Of a stretch of DNA of 64,000 bases, positions 1 through 9,512 are shown one piece after another. The position numbers and the translations under genes were made by a program. Within the stretch, counting starts at the first letter, position 1, and each line of letters begins with the position of its first letter. The DNA lies in contig JACKEL010000002.1 of assembly GCA_020632975.1 (NCBI GenBank), forward strand, positions 434,001 through 498,000, in the 5' to 3' direction. Below the pieces are notes generated by a model, which saw only the letters and a list, made by a program, of their open reading frames with translations, had not been told where the DNA came from and searched no databases. The stretch comes from Myxococcales bacterium. GTDB taxonomy: Bacteria; Myxococcota_C; UBA6777.

Positions 1-17
1 TCACTGAGGAGTGGAGC

Positions 18-2381
18 TTGATCCAATTTCTTACATCCAAAGCGAACGAGTACAACGACTGGCGTTGGGTCTGGTCGGGTCCTTGGTCTTCTGAGACGTT
101 ATGGGTTCTCGCAGCTTTTCTTGTTTTGGCGTTGTGGTGGAGCTGGCGCTCTAGCCAACGTCTTACTTCAACCTCGCAAAAATTGGTCTTGTTGGGGCTG
201 CGGCTCGTTGGGGCGGCTTTTCTGTGGCTCTTGTTGCTCGGTCCTTCGATCGAGTTACGCAATGTCCAAAAGATCCAAAATCACCTGCCGATCTTCTTCG
301 ATACTTCGGCGAGCATGCGCATCCAAAGCACGCAAAAAGATCGCACGCGGATGGATGCTGCCAAGGACTTTTGGAAGCGTCACAAGGGACTTTGGGAACA
401 GCTTGAGAAAGAACAAAAGGTCCATAAGTTTTCCTTTTCGAGAAGTGTCTTGCCTTTGAGTGGAGGTGTTGAAACGCTCAAGGCGGATGGGGACCAGACA
501 GACCTTTTGCAGATCCTTCGTTATGTTCAAGATAACTTCCAAGACAAACCGCTTGCGGGCATGGTCTTGGTTACGGATGGTGTCGATACGCTCGCTCGTT
601 CGGAAAGAACGGTGGGTGGACTGACGCAAAAAGGCCGTCAAACCAACGATGCCGCGCAGACCAATCGACGTTTGCGCAGTTTGTTGGTGGGGCTAAAGCG
701 TCTCCAGGTACCTGTCCATGTGATCGCGCCTGTCTCGCCTTCGGCCTCGGCTTTAAAGGATATCTCTGTGGCAGAGGTGTTTGGAGATGCCTTTGCTTTT
801 CTCCATAACACCGCAACTGTCGAAGCTTTGGTGAAGGTGCGCGGGTTTCGGTCGGGGGTCTTGCCTGTGAGCTTGTACCGCGAAGGTCAGCTTCTCAAGT
901 CCACGACCATTACGATCGAACCACAAAAGCAAGAATACACGGTGCGTTTTTCCTTCAAACCTCGAAGTGCAGGGAAGTTTATCTACTCTGTGCGGACCCC
1001 TCTTTGGCCGGGAGAGGTGTTAGAAGAAAACAACCGAAAAGACTTTATTCTCAAGATTATACGAGATCGAATCCGAGTGCTTCAGGTGACTGGGCGTCCT
1101 TCTTGGGATGTGCGGTTTCTGCGACGTTTGTTGAAGAAAAACGCTAGCGTGGACTTGATCTCCTTTTTCATCTTGAGAACACGTCAAAATATCCGACACC
1201 ACAACCCACCCGAGCGGGACATGGCGTTGATCCAGTTCCCTTACAGCGAGCTTTTCACGAAGTCTTTGCCTTCTTTTGACCTTGTGATCTTTCAGGACTT
1301 TAACTACGCGCCTTATATGTCGCAGTTTTATCTGCACAATATCGCGAGTTTTGTTCGCAAGGGCGGGGCTTTTGTGATGGTTGGTGGAGAGCTTTCTTTT
1401 GGTGCGGGTGGCTACATGGACACGCCCATCGAGTCGATCTTGCCCTTTGAGTTGGGGCTTGGTCAGATCGATGAGCAGCTTTTCCGCCCAACCCTCACGG
1501 ATGCAGGGCAACACCACCCACTCACGCGTTTGTTGGGGAGCCTCCAAGAAAACAAGGATCTTTGGGGCAAGTTGCCCGAGCAGCCTGGGGTGAACAAGAT
1601 CGGCGATGCGCGGCCTGGAAGCATCACGTTGTTGGAACACCCGAACTTGAAGACGCCTTCGGGTCGTCCTTTGCCTGTATTGAGCTTGCGGCAGGCTGGA
1701 AAAGGCCGTGTGATGGCCCTTGCGACGGATGGCAGTTGGAAGTGGAATTTTGAGCGCGTTGGAGAAGGCGGCACCAAAGAAGTGTATTACCGCTTTTGGA
1801 ACAATGCGATCCGCTGGTTGATCCGCGATCCCGAGCTTGAGCGTGTGCGTGTTTCAACAGTGCGCTCAGCGTATCGTCTTGGAGAAGAGGCTCGTTTTCG
1901 TATCCGCGTGTTGGATCAGCAGTATCGTCCTTTGCGAAAAGGGAAAGTGTCGATTCAAGTCTTGCGTGGTAATGAGTTGAAGCCTGTCCATCGAACCACA
2001 CGGGATCTTCCTACTGAGGGGACATTGCTTTATCGTTGGAAACCCCCGAAGAGTGGGATTTATCGCTTGCGTGTTGAGGCTGAACTCGAAGACCAGCAAA
2101 AGGGTGTAGGTGAAGAACTCTTCCAAGTGATGGGACTTTTGGATGAGTTTCAAGACATTCGCCCCAATGATGCGTTCTTTCAAGAGATTCGGCGTGCAAC
2201 TGGCGGGCAAGTCGTCCGTTTTTCCGAGCAGATCAGCAAGTTGGATTTGCGCGCTCCCACGATCGTTCGTGTCGATCGCAGCAAGACAGTGGCTTTGTGG
2301 GATCGTGTTTGGCTGTTGGTGCTTTTGTTTGGGATCTTTGCGGTGGAATGGGGATTACGCAGACGTTGGGGCCTGCCCTAA
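18..2381 (+). CDS. Membrane-anchored VWA / glutamine amidotransferase-like protein
   Basis: A 787-residue inner-membrane protein. Two N-terminal membrane segments (about residues 28-43 and 56-75) are followed by a von Willebrand A-like domain with a MIDAS motif DTSAS at 95-99 and a later VLVTDGVDT strand. Next come a beta-rich region, a class I glutamine-amidotransferase-like fold (about 350-620, starting VLQVTGRPSWDVRFL) and a C-terminal membrane helix (about 757-777). This architecture is typical of large VWA proteins found beside MoxR/DUF58 genes, which occur here at 7-9.5 kb on the other strand. The start is TTG with GAGGAG six bases upstream. A possible upstream frame would end in TGA at 19-21, overlapping that TTG, which suggests coupling to a gene outside the window. 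The stop overlaps the stop of the convergent kinase gene. The family's biochemical role is unknown; metal-dependent protein binding is the usual inference. Confidence 0.85.
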   Translation: MIQFLTSKANEYNDWRWVWSGPWSSETLWVLAAFLVLALWWSWRSSQRLTSTSQKLVLLGLRLVGAAFLWLLLLGPSIELRNVQKIQNHLPIFFDTSASMRIQSTQKDRTRMDAAKDFWKRHKGLWEQLEKEQKVHKFSFSRSVLPLSGGVETLKADGDQTDLLQILRYVQDNFQDKPLAGMVLVTDGVDTLARSERTVGGLTQKGRQTNDAAQTNRRLRSLLVGLKRLQVPVHVIAPVSPSASALKDISVAEVFGDAFAFLHNTATVEALVKVRGFRSGVLPVSLYREGQLLKSTTITIEPQKQEYTVRFSFKPRSAGKFIYSVRTPLWPGEVLEENNRKDFILKIIRDRIRVLQVTGRPSWDVRFLRRLLKKNASVDLISFFILRTRQNIRHHNPPERDMALIQFPYSELFTKSLPSFDLVIFQDFNYAPYMSQFYLHNIASFVRKGGAFVMVGGELSFGAGGYMDTPIESILPFELGLGQIDEQLFRPTLTDAGQHHPLTRLLGSLQENKDLWGKLPEQPGVNKIGDARPGSITLLEHPNLKTPSGRPLPVLSLRQAGKGRVMALATDGSWKWNFERVGEGGTKEVYYRFWNNAIRWLIRDPELERVRVSTVRSAYRLGEEARFRIRVLDQQYRPLRKGKVSIQVLRGNELKPVHRTTRDLPTEGTLLYRWKPPKSGIYRLRVEAELEDQQKGVGEELFQVMGLLDEFQDIRPNDAFFQEIRRATGGQVVRFSEQISKLDLRAPTIVRVDRSKTVALWDRVWLLVLLFGIFAVEWGLRRRWGLP

Positions 2382-4873
2382 TTTTCTAGCGGATGTTGTC
2401 TTCGGCTGCCCAGTTCTTGGGTATGTTCCTTCCTTTGAAAAAACTGAAACTCTTCGCCGAGCAATCCTTTGAGTTTGTCGAAAAGCTCGACGCCACGGAA
2501 AGGTTTGGCCATAAAGGCCGTATGCCTTGATTTTTCGAGGTTGGCGCCAGCTTCGTGGAATCCGCTCATCAACAAGATCGGGAGATGCTTGTCTTCTTGG
2601 CGGATCTTTTGGAGGACCTCTTTGCCCGAAAGACCGGGCATATTGAGGTCCAAGAGCAAGATGTCGATGTTGTTTTTGTGTTTTTGGAAAAGGGTTAGAG
2701 CTTCCAAACCATCGTTGGCGATGTGGACTTGGAAGCCTTGGTGTTCGAGCATTCGTTGCACGACATCTCTCACCAAGTGTTCATCGTCGGCGACAAGCGC
2801 AACGCCTTGAAGCCCGACCCTACGGGGGATCTGCGTCGAGGATTGGTAGGGGCTGCTGGTCTTTGTTTGTTGGATGGCGGGGAATCCAACACGAAAGGTC
2901 GTGCCTTGTCCCCGCTGGCTCGCCAAAGTGAGATAGCCGTTGTGGGCGCGCATAATCCCGATGACTGCGGCGAGTCCGAGTCCATGTCCTTTTTCTTTGG
3001 TGGTAAAGAAAGGTTCGAAGACATGTTTGAGGACTTCAGGAGACATACCGCAGCCGCTATCCTTGACCTCAAGGTAAGTGAAGTCACCAGGGGGAGAGGG
3101 GCTACACAACACTGTGTTGGGGAGCTTGGCTGGGTCGATAAACTCCGTGCCTACGCGGATCTTGACGGTTCCGATACGTTCTTCTAATGCATCCGAAGCA
3201 TTGATTAAGAGGTTCATCACGATTTGTTGGATCTGTGTTCGATCCGCGAAGATGGGCGCGCTTTGGTCGTAGATATCGAAGAGTAGTTGGGCTTTTTTGC
3301 TGATGGAAGAAGACAACAGCCGCGACATCTCAAGCACGAGATCGGAGAGCGATATCGACTCGTTGAAGATACGACCGTGCCCAGCGTAGGCCAACATCTG
3401 CCTTGTGAGGTCGGCGGCGCGTTGCGAAGCGTGTTCGATCTTTTCAACAGCGGAACGCGCGGGGGCATTTTCGGGGAGTTCCAGCAAAGCAAGGCTCGCA
3501 TTTCCAGTGATTCCAACAAGTAAGTTGTTAAAATCATGGGCGATTCCGCCTGCTAGCACGGACAGGCTTTCTAGGTGTGTGGCGTGTTGCATCTGCTCTT
3601 CAAGGAGGAGTCGTTCCGCTTCAAGCTTTTGTTGTTCTGTAAGATCAACGATGTAGGCAAGGACGTAGTCGGTTCCTTTGACGTTATCGTGCAAACAAAC
3701 GATCTCTGATTGCGCCCAACAGATCTCGCCTGTTTTGGTTTGGAGCGGGATCTTCCTTGAAAAGTGGGCGCTTCTGTCTTCGAAGACCTCTCTGACAATC
3801 GCTTTCGCTCTTTCGTGGGCTTGTGGCTTGATCAGTTTCATCCAGTGCATCCCCTGCATCTCTTCTTGTGTGTAGCCAGTGATGCGGCAGATGTAGGGGT
3901 TGGCATCCACGAGCGTCCCATCTGCGGCGGTGATCGCGATGCCCATGCTTCCTTGCTCAAAGTAAGCACGAAAGCGCTCTTCGTTTTGGCGCAGGGTCTC
4001 TTGGGCTGTTTTTTGGGCGTTGATATCTTGGAAGGTCCCCGTGATATGGATCTCATCCCCTTCAAACAAGGTTCGTGCTCCGCGAGCCCGCACCCACAAT
4101 CGTTTTTTTTGGGCGGTAAGGAAATCAAGTTCCAAGTCAAAGGGGGTCCCGTGCTCTGTACACTCTTTCAGGGCCTTTTCAAGTAGAACGCGACTTTCCT
4201 CTGGGTAGAAGTCCAAGTTGTGCAGCAGATCAGGTTGGTAATATCGGGAGTTGAGGCCGTGGATACGATACACCTCCTCCGACCAAAAGACGCGGCCCGA
4301 AGGCAAACAAAGCCGCCAAAGGCCGCTTTGGGTGAGTTCTTGGGTCTGCGAAAACAGTTCGTTGGTTTCTTGATCTTCTTGTTCCAAGAAGTGTCTCGCG
4401 AAGTAGGTTTCCACATGCTTGGCGATCTCAGAGGCTTGTTGGATGCACTGTGCGCTGAGCTTGGCTTTGTGGATGCTGCCAACAAGCAAGAAACCATAAG
4501 GTTGTTTTTCTCCAACCCACAGCAAGACGTAGTCTTGTAAACCGCATGTTTTCAGTAGATTCGAGATGTCTAGGGGCAATTCTTTGGACTCGCTTGGGAT
4601 GGGCGGAGTGACCCAAGGCAGAGCACCCGTTCGCTCCATGGATAGGATGTGTTGGGGGATGAGACATCCCTCTTTGGAGGAATCGCGAGAAAGCCCCTCA
4701 AGTGAATAGCACTGCTGGCGTGTGTTTTGGACATACACCGCGCAAAAATCAACGTCATCGAGCTGCGTACAATGTTTGGCTAGCTGTGAAAACCCCTCTC
4801 CACAACTCTCCACAAAGCCGCGATGTACCTCCAGGAGAAGGCGCTCGTACGTGGCAAACATACCCTCTGTCAT
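2378..4873 (-). CDS. Hybrid sensor histidine kinase (GAF-like, PAS, PAS, HisKA, HATPase, receiver)
   Basis: An 831-residue cytoplasmic hybrid kinase with no membrane segment. Order of domains: a GAF-like N-terminal region (about 10-165), two PAS/PAC units (about 175-290 and 300-420; the second contains GIAITAADGTLVDANPYIC), a dimerisation helix with GGIAHDFNNLL (phospho-acceptor His446), an ATPase domain with the N box NLLINASDAL, G1 DSGCGMS and G2 GHGLGLA, and a C-terminal receiver with phospho-Asp742 in LLLDLNMPG and the conserved Lys in FMAKPF. The HDFNN form of the H box is typical of the HPK4-like kinases that carry a terminal receiver. No output regulator is adjacent, so the signal and targets are unknown. 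It is convergent with the VWA gene and shares overlapping stop codons with it. Confidence 0.93.
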   Translation of the reverse strand: MTEGMFATYERLLLEVHRGFVESCGEGFSQLAKHCTQLDDVDFCAVYVQNTRQQCYSLEGLSRDSSKEGCLIPQHILSMERTGALPWVTPPIPSESKELPLDISNLLKTCGLQDYVLLWVGEKQPYGFLLVGSIHKAKLSAQCIQQASEIAKHVETYFARHFLEQEDQETNELFSQTQELTQSGLWRLCLPSGRVFWSEEVYRIHGLNSRYYQPDLLHNLDFYPEESRVLLEKALKECTEHGTPFDLELDFLTAQKKRLWVRARGARTLFEGDEIHITGTFQDINAQKTAQETLRQNEERFRAYFEQGSMGIAITAADGTLVDANPYICRITGYTQEEMQGMHWMKLIKPQAHERAKAIVREVFEDRSAHFSRKIPLQTKTGEICWAQSEIVCLHDNVKGTDYVLAYIVDLTEQQKLEAERLLLEEQMQHATHLESLSVLAGGIAHDFNNLLVGITGNASLALLELPENAPARSAVEKIEHASQRAADLTRQMLAYAGHGRIFNESISLSDLVLEMSRLLSSSISKKAQLLFDIYDQSAPIFADRTQIQQIVMNLLINASDALEERIGTVKIRVGTEFIDPAKLPNTVLCSPSPPGDFTYLEVKDSGCGMSPEVLKHVFEPFFTTKEKGHGLGLAAVIGIMRAHNGYLTLASQRGQGTTFRVGFPAIQQTKTSSPYQSSTQIPRRVGLQGVALVADDEHLVRDVVQRMLEHQGFQVHIANDGLEALTLFQKHKNNIDILLLDLNMPGLSGKEVLQKIRQEDKHLPILLMSGFHEAGANLEKSRHTAFMAKPFRGVELFDKLKGLLGEEFQFFQRKEHTQELGSRRQHPLEN

Positions 4874-5058
4874 GACTGCCCCCGCAGACTCCTGTTGTTT
4901 TTACTTCGTTCCCTCTATCTCTATCTTTATTACCGTATCTGAACTGTTTTTTCTTAAAATTTTTCAAAATAAAACAAACGCCTTTTGTTTTTCTCGCGTA
5001 GGCGGGCGTTTGGGAGGTTGAAGCAAGTTTGTGGGAAGGAGGTGTATTGGAGAGGTGG

Positions 5059-5982
5059 TTATTTCTTTTGGTATTTGTTGACTTTACGTTGCCCCCACAA
5101 AAGCTTTTGTTCGAGGGCTTGTCGCTGTGCAGCATAGAAAAGTTGGAGGAAGAGGAGCGGAGAGGAAAAGGGTTCGCTGCCTTGGTAGCGGATCTTTTCA
5201 GCGATGGTGCGTGAGATGACACGGAGATCGTCGATATCGGCCTTGTGGTCATCCACTTTACGTAGGACTTGGGCCAAGGTTTCGAGTTCGTATTCACCGT
5301 AGATCGAGAGTTGTTCGGGTGTAAAGTTGATCGTGGCTTGTCGTGCGTGCGTGGTGCTGCGGGCTTTGTCTGCAAGGAGTTGGGCTTTGGGGACTTCGAT
5401 CACGAAGGTACCGCCGATGACATCGCCAAAGCGCATCGATTGTGGGTGAAAGAACGGAAAGCCGATAGCAAGGATCGTCCAGCCAAGTCCGATCCAAGAG
5501 AGCCAGAGTTGTTCGTGGCCCATATTGAAGCCTTGGCCGACAAGTGCGAGGGGGATAAAGATCTCGATATCACGCATAAGGTTTCGGGCGATTAGGGCTT
5601 GGAGACCCAAGGGGCGACCATCTTTGGCGATCACGCGTAGGCCCAAGAGCCTTTTCCCTGGGGTGCTGCCTTGCCAGACAAGCTCAAAGAAGAAAAAGTA
5701 GCATTGTCGAAGAAGAAAGAGGCTGATCAACCAAAAGGAGAGGATGTACCCTCCGCTTCCACCAAAGAGACTGCCGCCCACAAACAAAGCGACAAGCGCC
5801 AAGATCATCACGAAGACGCTAAGAGAGATGACGAACATATCGAAGATAAGGGCGAGAAAGCGCGAAGGGATGGTCGCAAGGTTGAATTGTAGTGTGACAC
5901 CCTCGGGCGGTAGGATCTTGATATGCTTTGTTTTTTTACTGGATTCTTGCATGGTTTTTCTCGCCACAGTTCGAGGAGGCAT
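5059..5982 (-). CDS. RDD family membrane protein
   Basis: About 307 residues. The RDD domain is clear: the Arg/Asp residues lie in SRFLALIFDMFV, ARNLMRDI and MRFGDVIGG, with three to four membrane helices (ISLSVFVMILALVALFV, SFWLISLFLLR, and a hydrophobic pair around LWLSWIGLGWTILAIGF). A soluble C-terminal tail of about 110 residues follows, rich in charged residues. It is the last gene of the MoxR/DUF58 operon, 20 bp after the SpoIIM-like gene. RDD proteins are of unclear function; some are linked to ion transport. The start is uncertain: neither the first ATG nor the ATG ten codons later (5952) has a good ribosome-binding site. Confidence 0.88.
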   Translation of the reverse strand: MPPRTVARKTMQESSKKTKHIKILPPEGVTLQFNLATIPSRFLALIFDMFVISLSVFVMILALVALFVGGSLFGGSGGYILSFWLISLFLLRQCYFFFFELVWQGSTPGKRLLGLRVIAKDGRPLGLQALIARNLMRDIEIFIPLALVGQGFNMGHEQLWLSWIGLGWTILAIGFPFFHPQSMRFGDVIGGTFVIEVPKAQLLADKARSTTHARQATINFTPEQLSIYGEYELETLAQVLRKVDDHKADIDDLRVISRTIAEKIRYQGSEPFSSPLLFLQLFYAAQRQALEQKLLWGQRKVNKYQKK

Positions 5983-6002
5983 TGGGGGCGCGATGAGCGT
6001 GT

Positions 6003-7067
6003 TTAAGCCGCGTTTGTTTCCATCTCGAAGTTTTCAGCGGCGAGATCGCGTTGTTCTTGTCTGCGTGCGATGCGAAACCACCAGAGCAAGAGCAAGATCT
6101 GGAGGGTGGCCAACAGGAAGCGCATCACATCATCTACGATGAGTTGACGGAAAAAGCCTTCAAAGATCGCGGCATAGGCGAATAGGAAGATCGCTCCTAC
6201 GACAATCAGAGAGGCTTTGAGGCCAGCATTGCGTAGGGCTTCGGTTCGTCGGTACCGTTCGGGGAGAAGCAAGGCACGTCCCATCAGGAAACCTGCTCCT
6301 CCGCACAGCAGGACGGCGAAGATCTCGGGGATACCGTGTGGCAAAAGCCACCCTAGGAACGGTACCAGCAGCCCCCTCGACGCAAAGACCGAAAAGAAGG
6401 CTCCTAGGACAAGGCCGTTGTAGAAAAGCAGGAGGGCAGCGGGGATACCAAGCAGAAAGCCTAGAGAAAAGGCCAACATCCCTACACGAGCGTTGTTGGT
6501 GAAGAGGAACGAGGCAAAGACGCTGAGCCCGCTTTTGTCCTCTTGTGCGTGGTAGAGGCTGTTGCGCAGGGACTCTGTGGAGGCCCAAGGGGTGCGTCCT
6601 GCGGACATTTGTTTGTTGACGAAGACGTGGAACCATTGGGGATCACGGTCGGTCAAGGACCAGGCCACTGTGATGCCTAGGGCAAAGAAGAGCGTGGCGA
6701 GGAAGAGTTCGCGCGTGGACTTGCGGATCTGGTTGGGGACCGCGACAAAAAGGGCCCAAAGCATGCGTCTCGCGGGTCGCCTAGAACCATAGATCACGAG
6801 GTAGCTTTGGGCGCAGAGCGCTTCGAGATATTGGATCAGGGAGCGATCTAGGGCCGTGGCACGGGCGACAGAGAGGCTATTGATCGCTTCACGGTACAGG
6901 ATAGGGAGGCGATGAAGCTCGTGATCATCGAGAGCACTGAGGCTTTTGCGTTGTACCTGCGCGACGATATCCTCAAGCTCTTGCCAAGAGGACTCTCGTT
7001 CTTTGCGAAAGAGAACGGAGCGCGGCACAGCTTGGGGTTGGGCGGTATGTTGGTTTGTCGTTTCCAT
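6003..7067 (-). CDS. Stage II sporulation protein M-like integral membrane protein
   Basis: A 354-residue protein with a cytoplasmic N-terminal helical region of about 110 residues (contains DDHELHRLPILYREAINSLS, the usual opening of this family). Several membrane helices follow, including TRELFLATLFFALGITVAWS, the MLAFSLGFLLGIPAALLLFYNG pair, a Gly-rich segment ending PHGIPEIFAVLLCGGAGFLMG, and two C-terminal helices. The PHGxPE motif is a hallmark of SpoIIM-like proteins. In non-sporulating bacteria these genes nearly always sit with RDD, DUF58 and MoxR genes, as here. SpoIIM in Bacillus recruits the peptidoglycan-degrading engulfment machinery, but nothing in this window indicates sporulation, so a general envelope role is inferred. 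Confidence 0.9.
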   Translation of the reverse strand: METTNQHTAQPQAVPRSVLFRKERESSWQELEDIVAQVQRKSLSALDDHELHRLPILYREAINSLSVARATALDRSLIQYLEALCAQSYLVIYGSRRPARRMLWALFVAVPNQIRKSTRELFLATLFFALGITVAWSLTDRDPQWFHVFVNKQMSAGRTPWASTESLRNSLYHAQEDKSGLSVFASFLFTNNARVGMLAFSLGFLLGIPAALLLFYNGLVLGAFFSVFASRGLLVPFLGWLLPHGIPEIFAVLLCGGAGFLMGRALLLPERYRRTEALRNAGLKASLIVVGAIFLFAYAAIFEGFFRQLIVDDVMRFLLATLQILLLLWWFRIARRQEQRDLAAENFEMETNAA

Positions 7068-7159
7068 CCTAGACTCGCTATGTGTGCAGAGAGGTTGCCA
7101 AGAATCTAAGGTTTAGAGGGACCGCTTGTTTGGCAGTGCCTCTCTCTGAAAAGTCTGCA

Positions 7160-8470
7160 TTATCCGATCAATTGGCGTCGTTTGATTTCAAGGTAACGTT
7201 GGACAAGTTTGGCGGCAGAAGCATCGACGCTGCCTTGAACGATATGAACCCCCATGTGTTGGAGGCGATGCAACACTTTTTGGCGTTCTTGTCGCATATC
7301 AGCAGACACAAGGGCTCGTGCCATATCATCGGCATTCCTGGGTTCTTTTTCGAGGGGGCGATCAAGCTCGGGATCTTCGAGGGCTACAAAGATCACAAGG
7401 TGCTTTCGTACGAGGTAGCCGACGGTTTCGAGCATGAGTTCTGCTGTGGTGGTGCCTGTAAATTCCGTAAATAGGACGATCAGGGTTCGTCGATTGAGAT
7501 GAGACAGCAGGTGGTGGAGTCCACGCACGTGGTTGGTCTCGATGGGGGCGGAGTGTAGGGCAGCGCAGGCGAGGTGCATACGATGGAAGTTTTTGATGCC
7601 ATTTTTGGGGGGTAGCCAAGACTTGGGGGCTTCAGCGTAGGAGTGCAGCCCGACAAGGTCGCCCGCGCGAAGGGCAAAGTGGGCCAACAACAGGCTTGCA
7701 TGGATCGCGTGATCCAGTCGTTGCATGCCTGCAAGATCGTCGGCCATAAGGTGCCCTGTATCCATACAAAAGACGATGCGTTGGTTGCGTTCGACGCGGA
7801 ATCGCCGAACCAAGAGGTTCTGGTGCCTTGCCGAAGCCTTCCAGTCCACACTGCGCATATCGTGCCCTGGGGAGTACTTTTCGAGGGTATCGAACTCACT
7901 TCCGTCGCCAGGAAGACGCTCGATACGGATACCTTCGCGTTGTTGCCACAAGCCAAAGTGTTGTAGCGCCAGTCTACGAACAAACGGAAGGCTCGGAAGA
8001 ATCGGAAGCTTCGGTTGTTCCAGTTCAAAGCGATGGATGCGTTGAAAGAGCGCAAGGGGGCCGCGAAACTCAGCCCAAAGGGCCAAGAGTTGGCCTTCTC
8101 CGCGTCGAGAAGCTTGCAGTTCGATGGTGAACTCGGTTTCGCCTGCGCTGAGTCGTTGGAAGACGGGATCGTTTTTTTCGAGGGGAGCTTCGGTTTCAGC
8201 GATCCAACGTGAGTGAAGTTTTCTTCTTGTGGGCCATAGAAGCTTGATTTGAAAAGGGATGGGCTCTCCCACGTAGGCTTGGGCGGGCTGAGTGACCTGG
8301 AGTTCCCATCTACGGGTGAAAAGGGACAGGATGTCGATCAGTGCACAGAGGCCGACAAGCCCCCAGAAGACCACGACCCACGGCCACAGCGATTGGGTAA
8401 AAAGGATCGGTAAGAGCGGAAGTACCAAGCTTATCGATATAATCCGCACGAACCAAGGAGAAGGTCTCAT
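7160..8470 (-). CDS. DUF58 domain-containing protein
   Basis: A 436-residue protein. Two N-terminal membrane helices (about 8-45) precede an Ig-like region. The DUF58 core follows, with the family signature EFDTLEKYSPGHDMRSVDWK and the following SARHQNLLVRRF. Next is a VWA-like fold beginning RIVFCMDTGHLMAD. It lies 25 bp downstream of the MoxR ATPase gene, the canonical partner: MoxR ATPases are thought to remodel or load metal on VWA/DUF58 client proteins. GGAGATTCCT immediately precedes the ATG. Catalytic function is unknown. Confidence 0.93.
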   Translation of the reverse strand: MRPSPWFVRIISISLVLPLLPILFTQSLWPWVVVFWGLVGLCALIDILSLFTRRWELQVTQPAQAYVGEPIPFQIKLLWPTRRKLHSRWIAETEAPLEKNDPVFQRLSAGETEFTIELQASRRGEGQLLALWAEFRGPLALFQRIHRFELEQPKLPILPSLPFVRRLALQHFGLWQQREGIRIERLPGDGSEFDTLEKYSPGHDMRSVDWKASARHQNLLVRRFRVERNQRIVFCMDTGHLMADDLAGMQRLDHAIHASLLLAHFALRAGDLVGLHSYAEAPKSWLPPKNGIKNFHRMHLACAALHSAPIETNHVRGLHHLLSHLNRRTLIVLFTEFTGTTTAELMLETVGYLVRKHLVIFVALEDPELDRPLEKEPRNADDMARALVSADMRQERQKVLHRLQHMGVHIVQGSVDASAAKLVQRYLEIKRRQLIG

Positions 8471-8495
8471 AGGAATCTCCAGCCGCAGAAGAGAG

Positions 8496-9452
8496 TTAGC
8501 GGGGAACTGGGACGCTTTCGAGGATCTCTTTCAAGACGTTGGGCAGCAACAAGCCTTCCATCTCCGCGGAAGCAGAAAGAGCGACACGGTGGCGCGTTGC
8601 GGGTAAGAAGAGCGTTTTTACATCGTCTGGGATGATGTAGGTTCGGCCTTCACAAACGGCGTTGGCACGGGCCGCAGCGATCAACATGGTGGCAGCCCGT
8701 GGGGAGATCCCAAAGGCAAGTGCTTGGTGTTGTCGTGTGGCACGAGCGAGTTCCACAGCATAACGGGCCATCGAAGGTTCGACATGGACACTTGCGGGGA
8801 GTTCGTGGAGGCTCATCAACTCTTCTCGTGAGAGGAGTGGCTTGAGCCCAAGTTTCGCAGGGTCGGGCATCCCGCCTCCTTGGCAGTGGGCGAGGACAGC
8901 TTCGATCTCTGATTCGATGGGGGGATAGGTGACTTCCAACTTGAACAAGAAGCGATCAAGTTGCGCTTCGGGGAGTGGGTAGGTTCCTTCGTGTTCAAGG
9001 GGGTTTTGGGTCGCCATCACCAAAAAGCACGAAGGCAAGGCATGGGTCACGCCGTCGATGGTGACAGAACGCTCTTGCATGGCTTCGAGGAGCGCAGACT
9101 GTGTCTTGGGTGGCGTACGGTTGATCTCGTCGGCCAACAAAAAGTCCGTAAAGATCGGGCCTTTTGTCAACATGAACGACTGTGTTTTGAAGTCGAAGAT
9201 GTTGGCACCAAGAACATCGCCAGGCATCAAGTCTGGCGTGCACTGAAGGCGGCGTGTGTTGAGCCCGAGACACTGCGCAAGCGTCCGAACAAAGAGCGTC
9301 TTGGCGACACCTGGAGGCCCTTCCAACAGGAGGTGTCCGCGTACCATCCAAGCGACGATCGCATAACGCGTTTGTTCTTCGACACCGTACACGACGCGAC
9401 CAATGGACTGTTGTAGGAGTTGGAGGTATTCAGGAAACTGTGAAGGATTCAT
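8496..9452 (-). CDS. MoxR family AAA+ ATPase
   Basis: A 318-residue AAA+ ATPase of usual MoxR length. Walker A is GPPGVAKT (45-52), Walker B is LLADEINR, followed by the sensor/loop segment ALLEAMQERSVTIDG and sensor 1 FLVMATQNP; the C-terminal lid contains GISPRAATML. These are the defining features of the MoxR group, chaperone-like ATPases that act on VWA-containing proteins. The gene is central in a minus-strand operon between DUF4350 and DUF58 genes, and the VWA protein at the left edge of the window is a second candidate client. No membrane segment; cytoplasmic. Confidence 0.96.
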   Translation of the reverse strand: MNPSQFPEYLQLLQQSIGRVVYGVEEQTRYAIVAWMVRGHLLLEGPPGVAKTLFVRTLAQCLGLNTRRLQCTPDLMPGDVLGANIFDFKTQSFMLTKGPIFTDFLLADEINRTPPKTQSALLEAMQERSVTIDGVTHALPSCFLVMATQNPLEHEGTYPLPEAQLDRFLFKLEVTYPPIESEIEAVLAHCQGGGMPDPAKLGLKPLLSREELMSLHELPASVHVEPSMARYAVELARATRQHQALAFGISPRAATMLIAAARANAVCEGRTYIIPDDVKTLFLPATRHRVALSASAEMEGLLLPNVLKEILESVPVPR

Positions 9453-9512
9453 TAGAAAAAGTCTCCATGTTTATCGACAAGATCGACATGAAAGTTGGAC
9501 GGTTGAGAAGGA

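Noticed and set aside
4874..5058. Inverted repeat AAACGCC / GGCGTTT near 4976-5011 as terminator
   Set aside because: Seven-bp stem with a ~20-base loop and no T tract; not distinguishable from chance.
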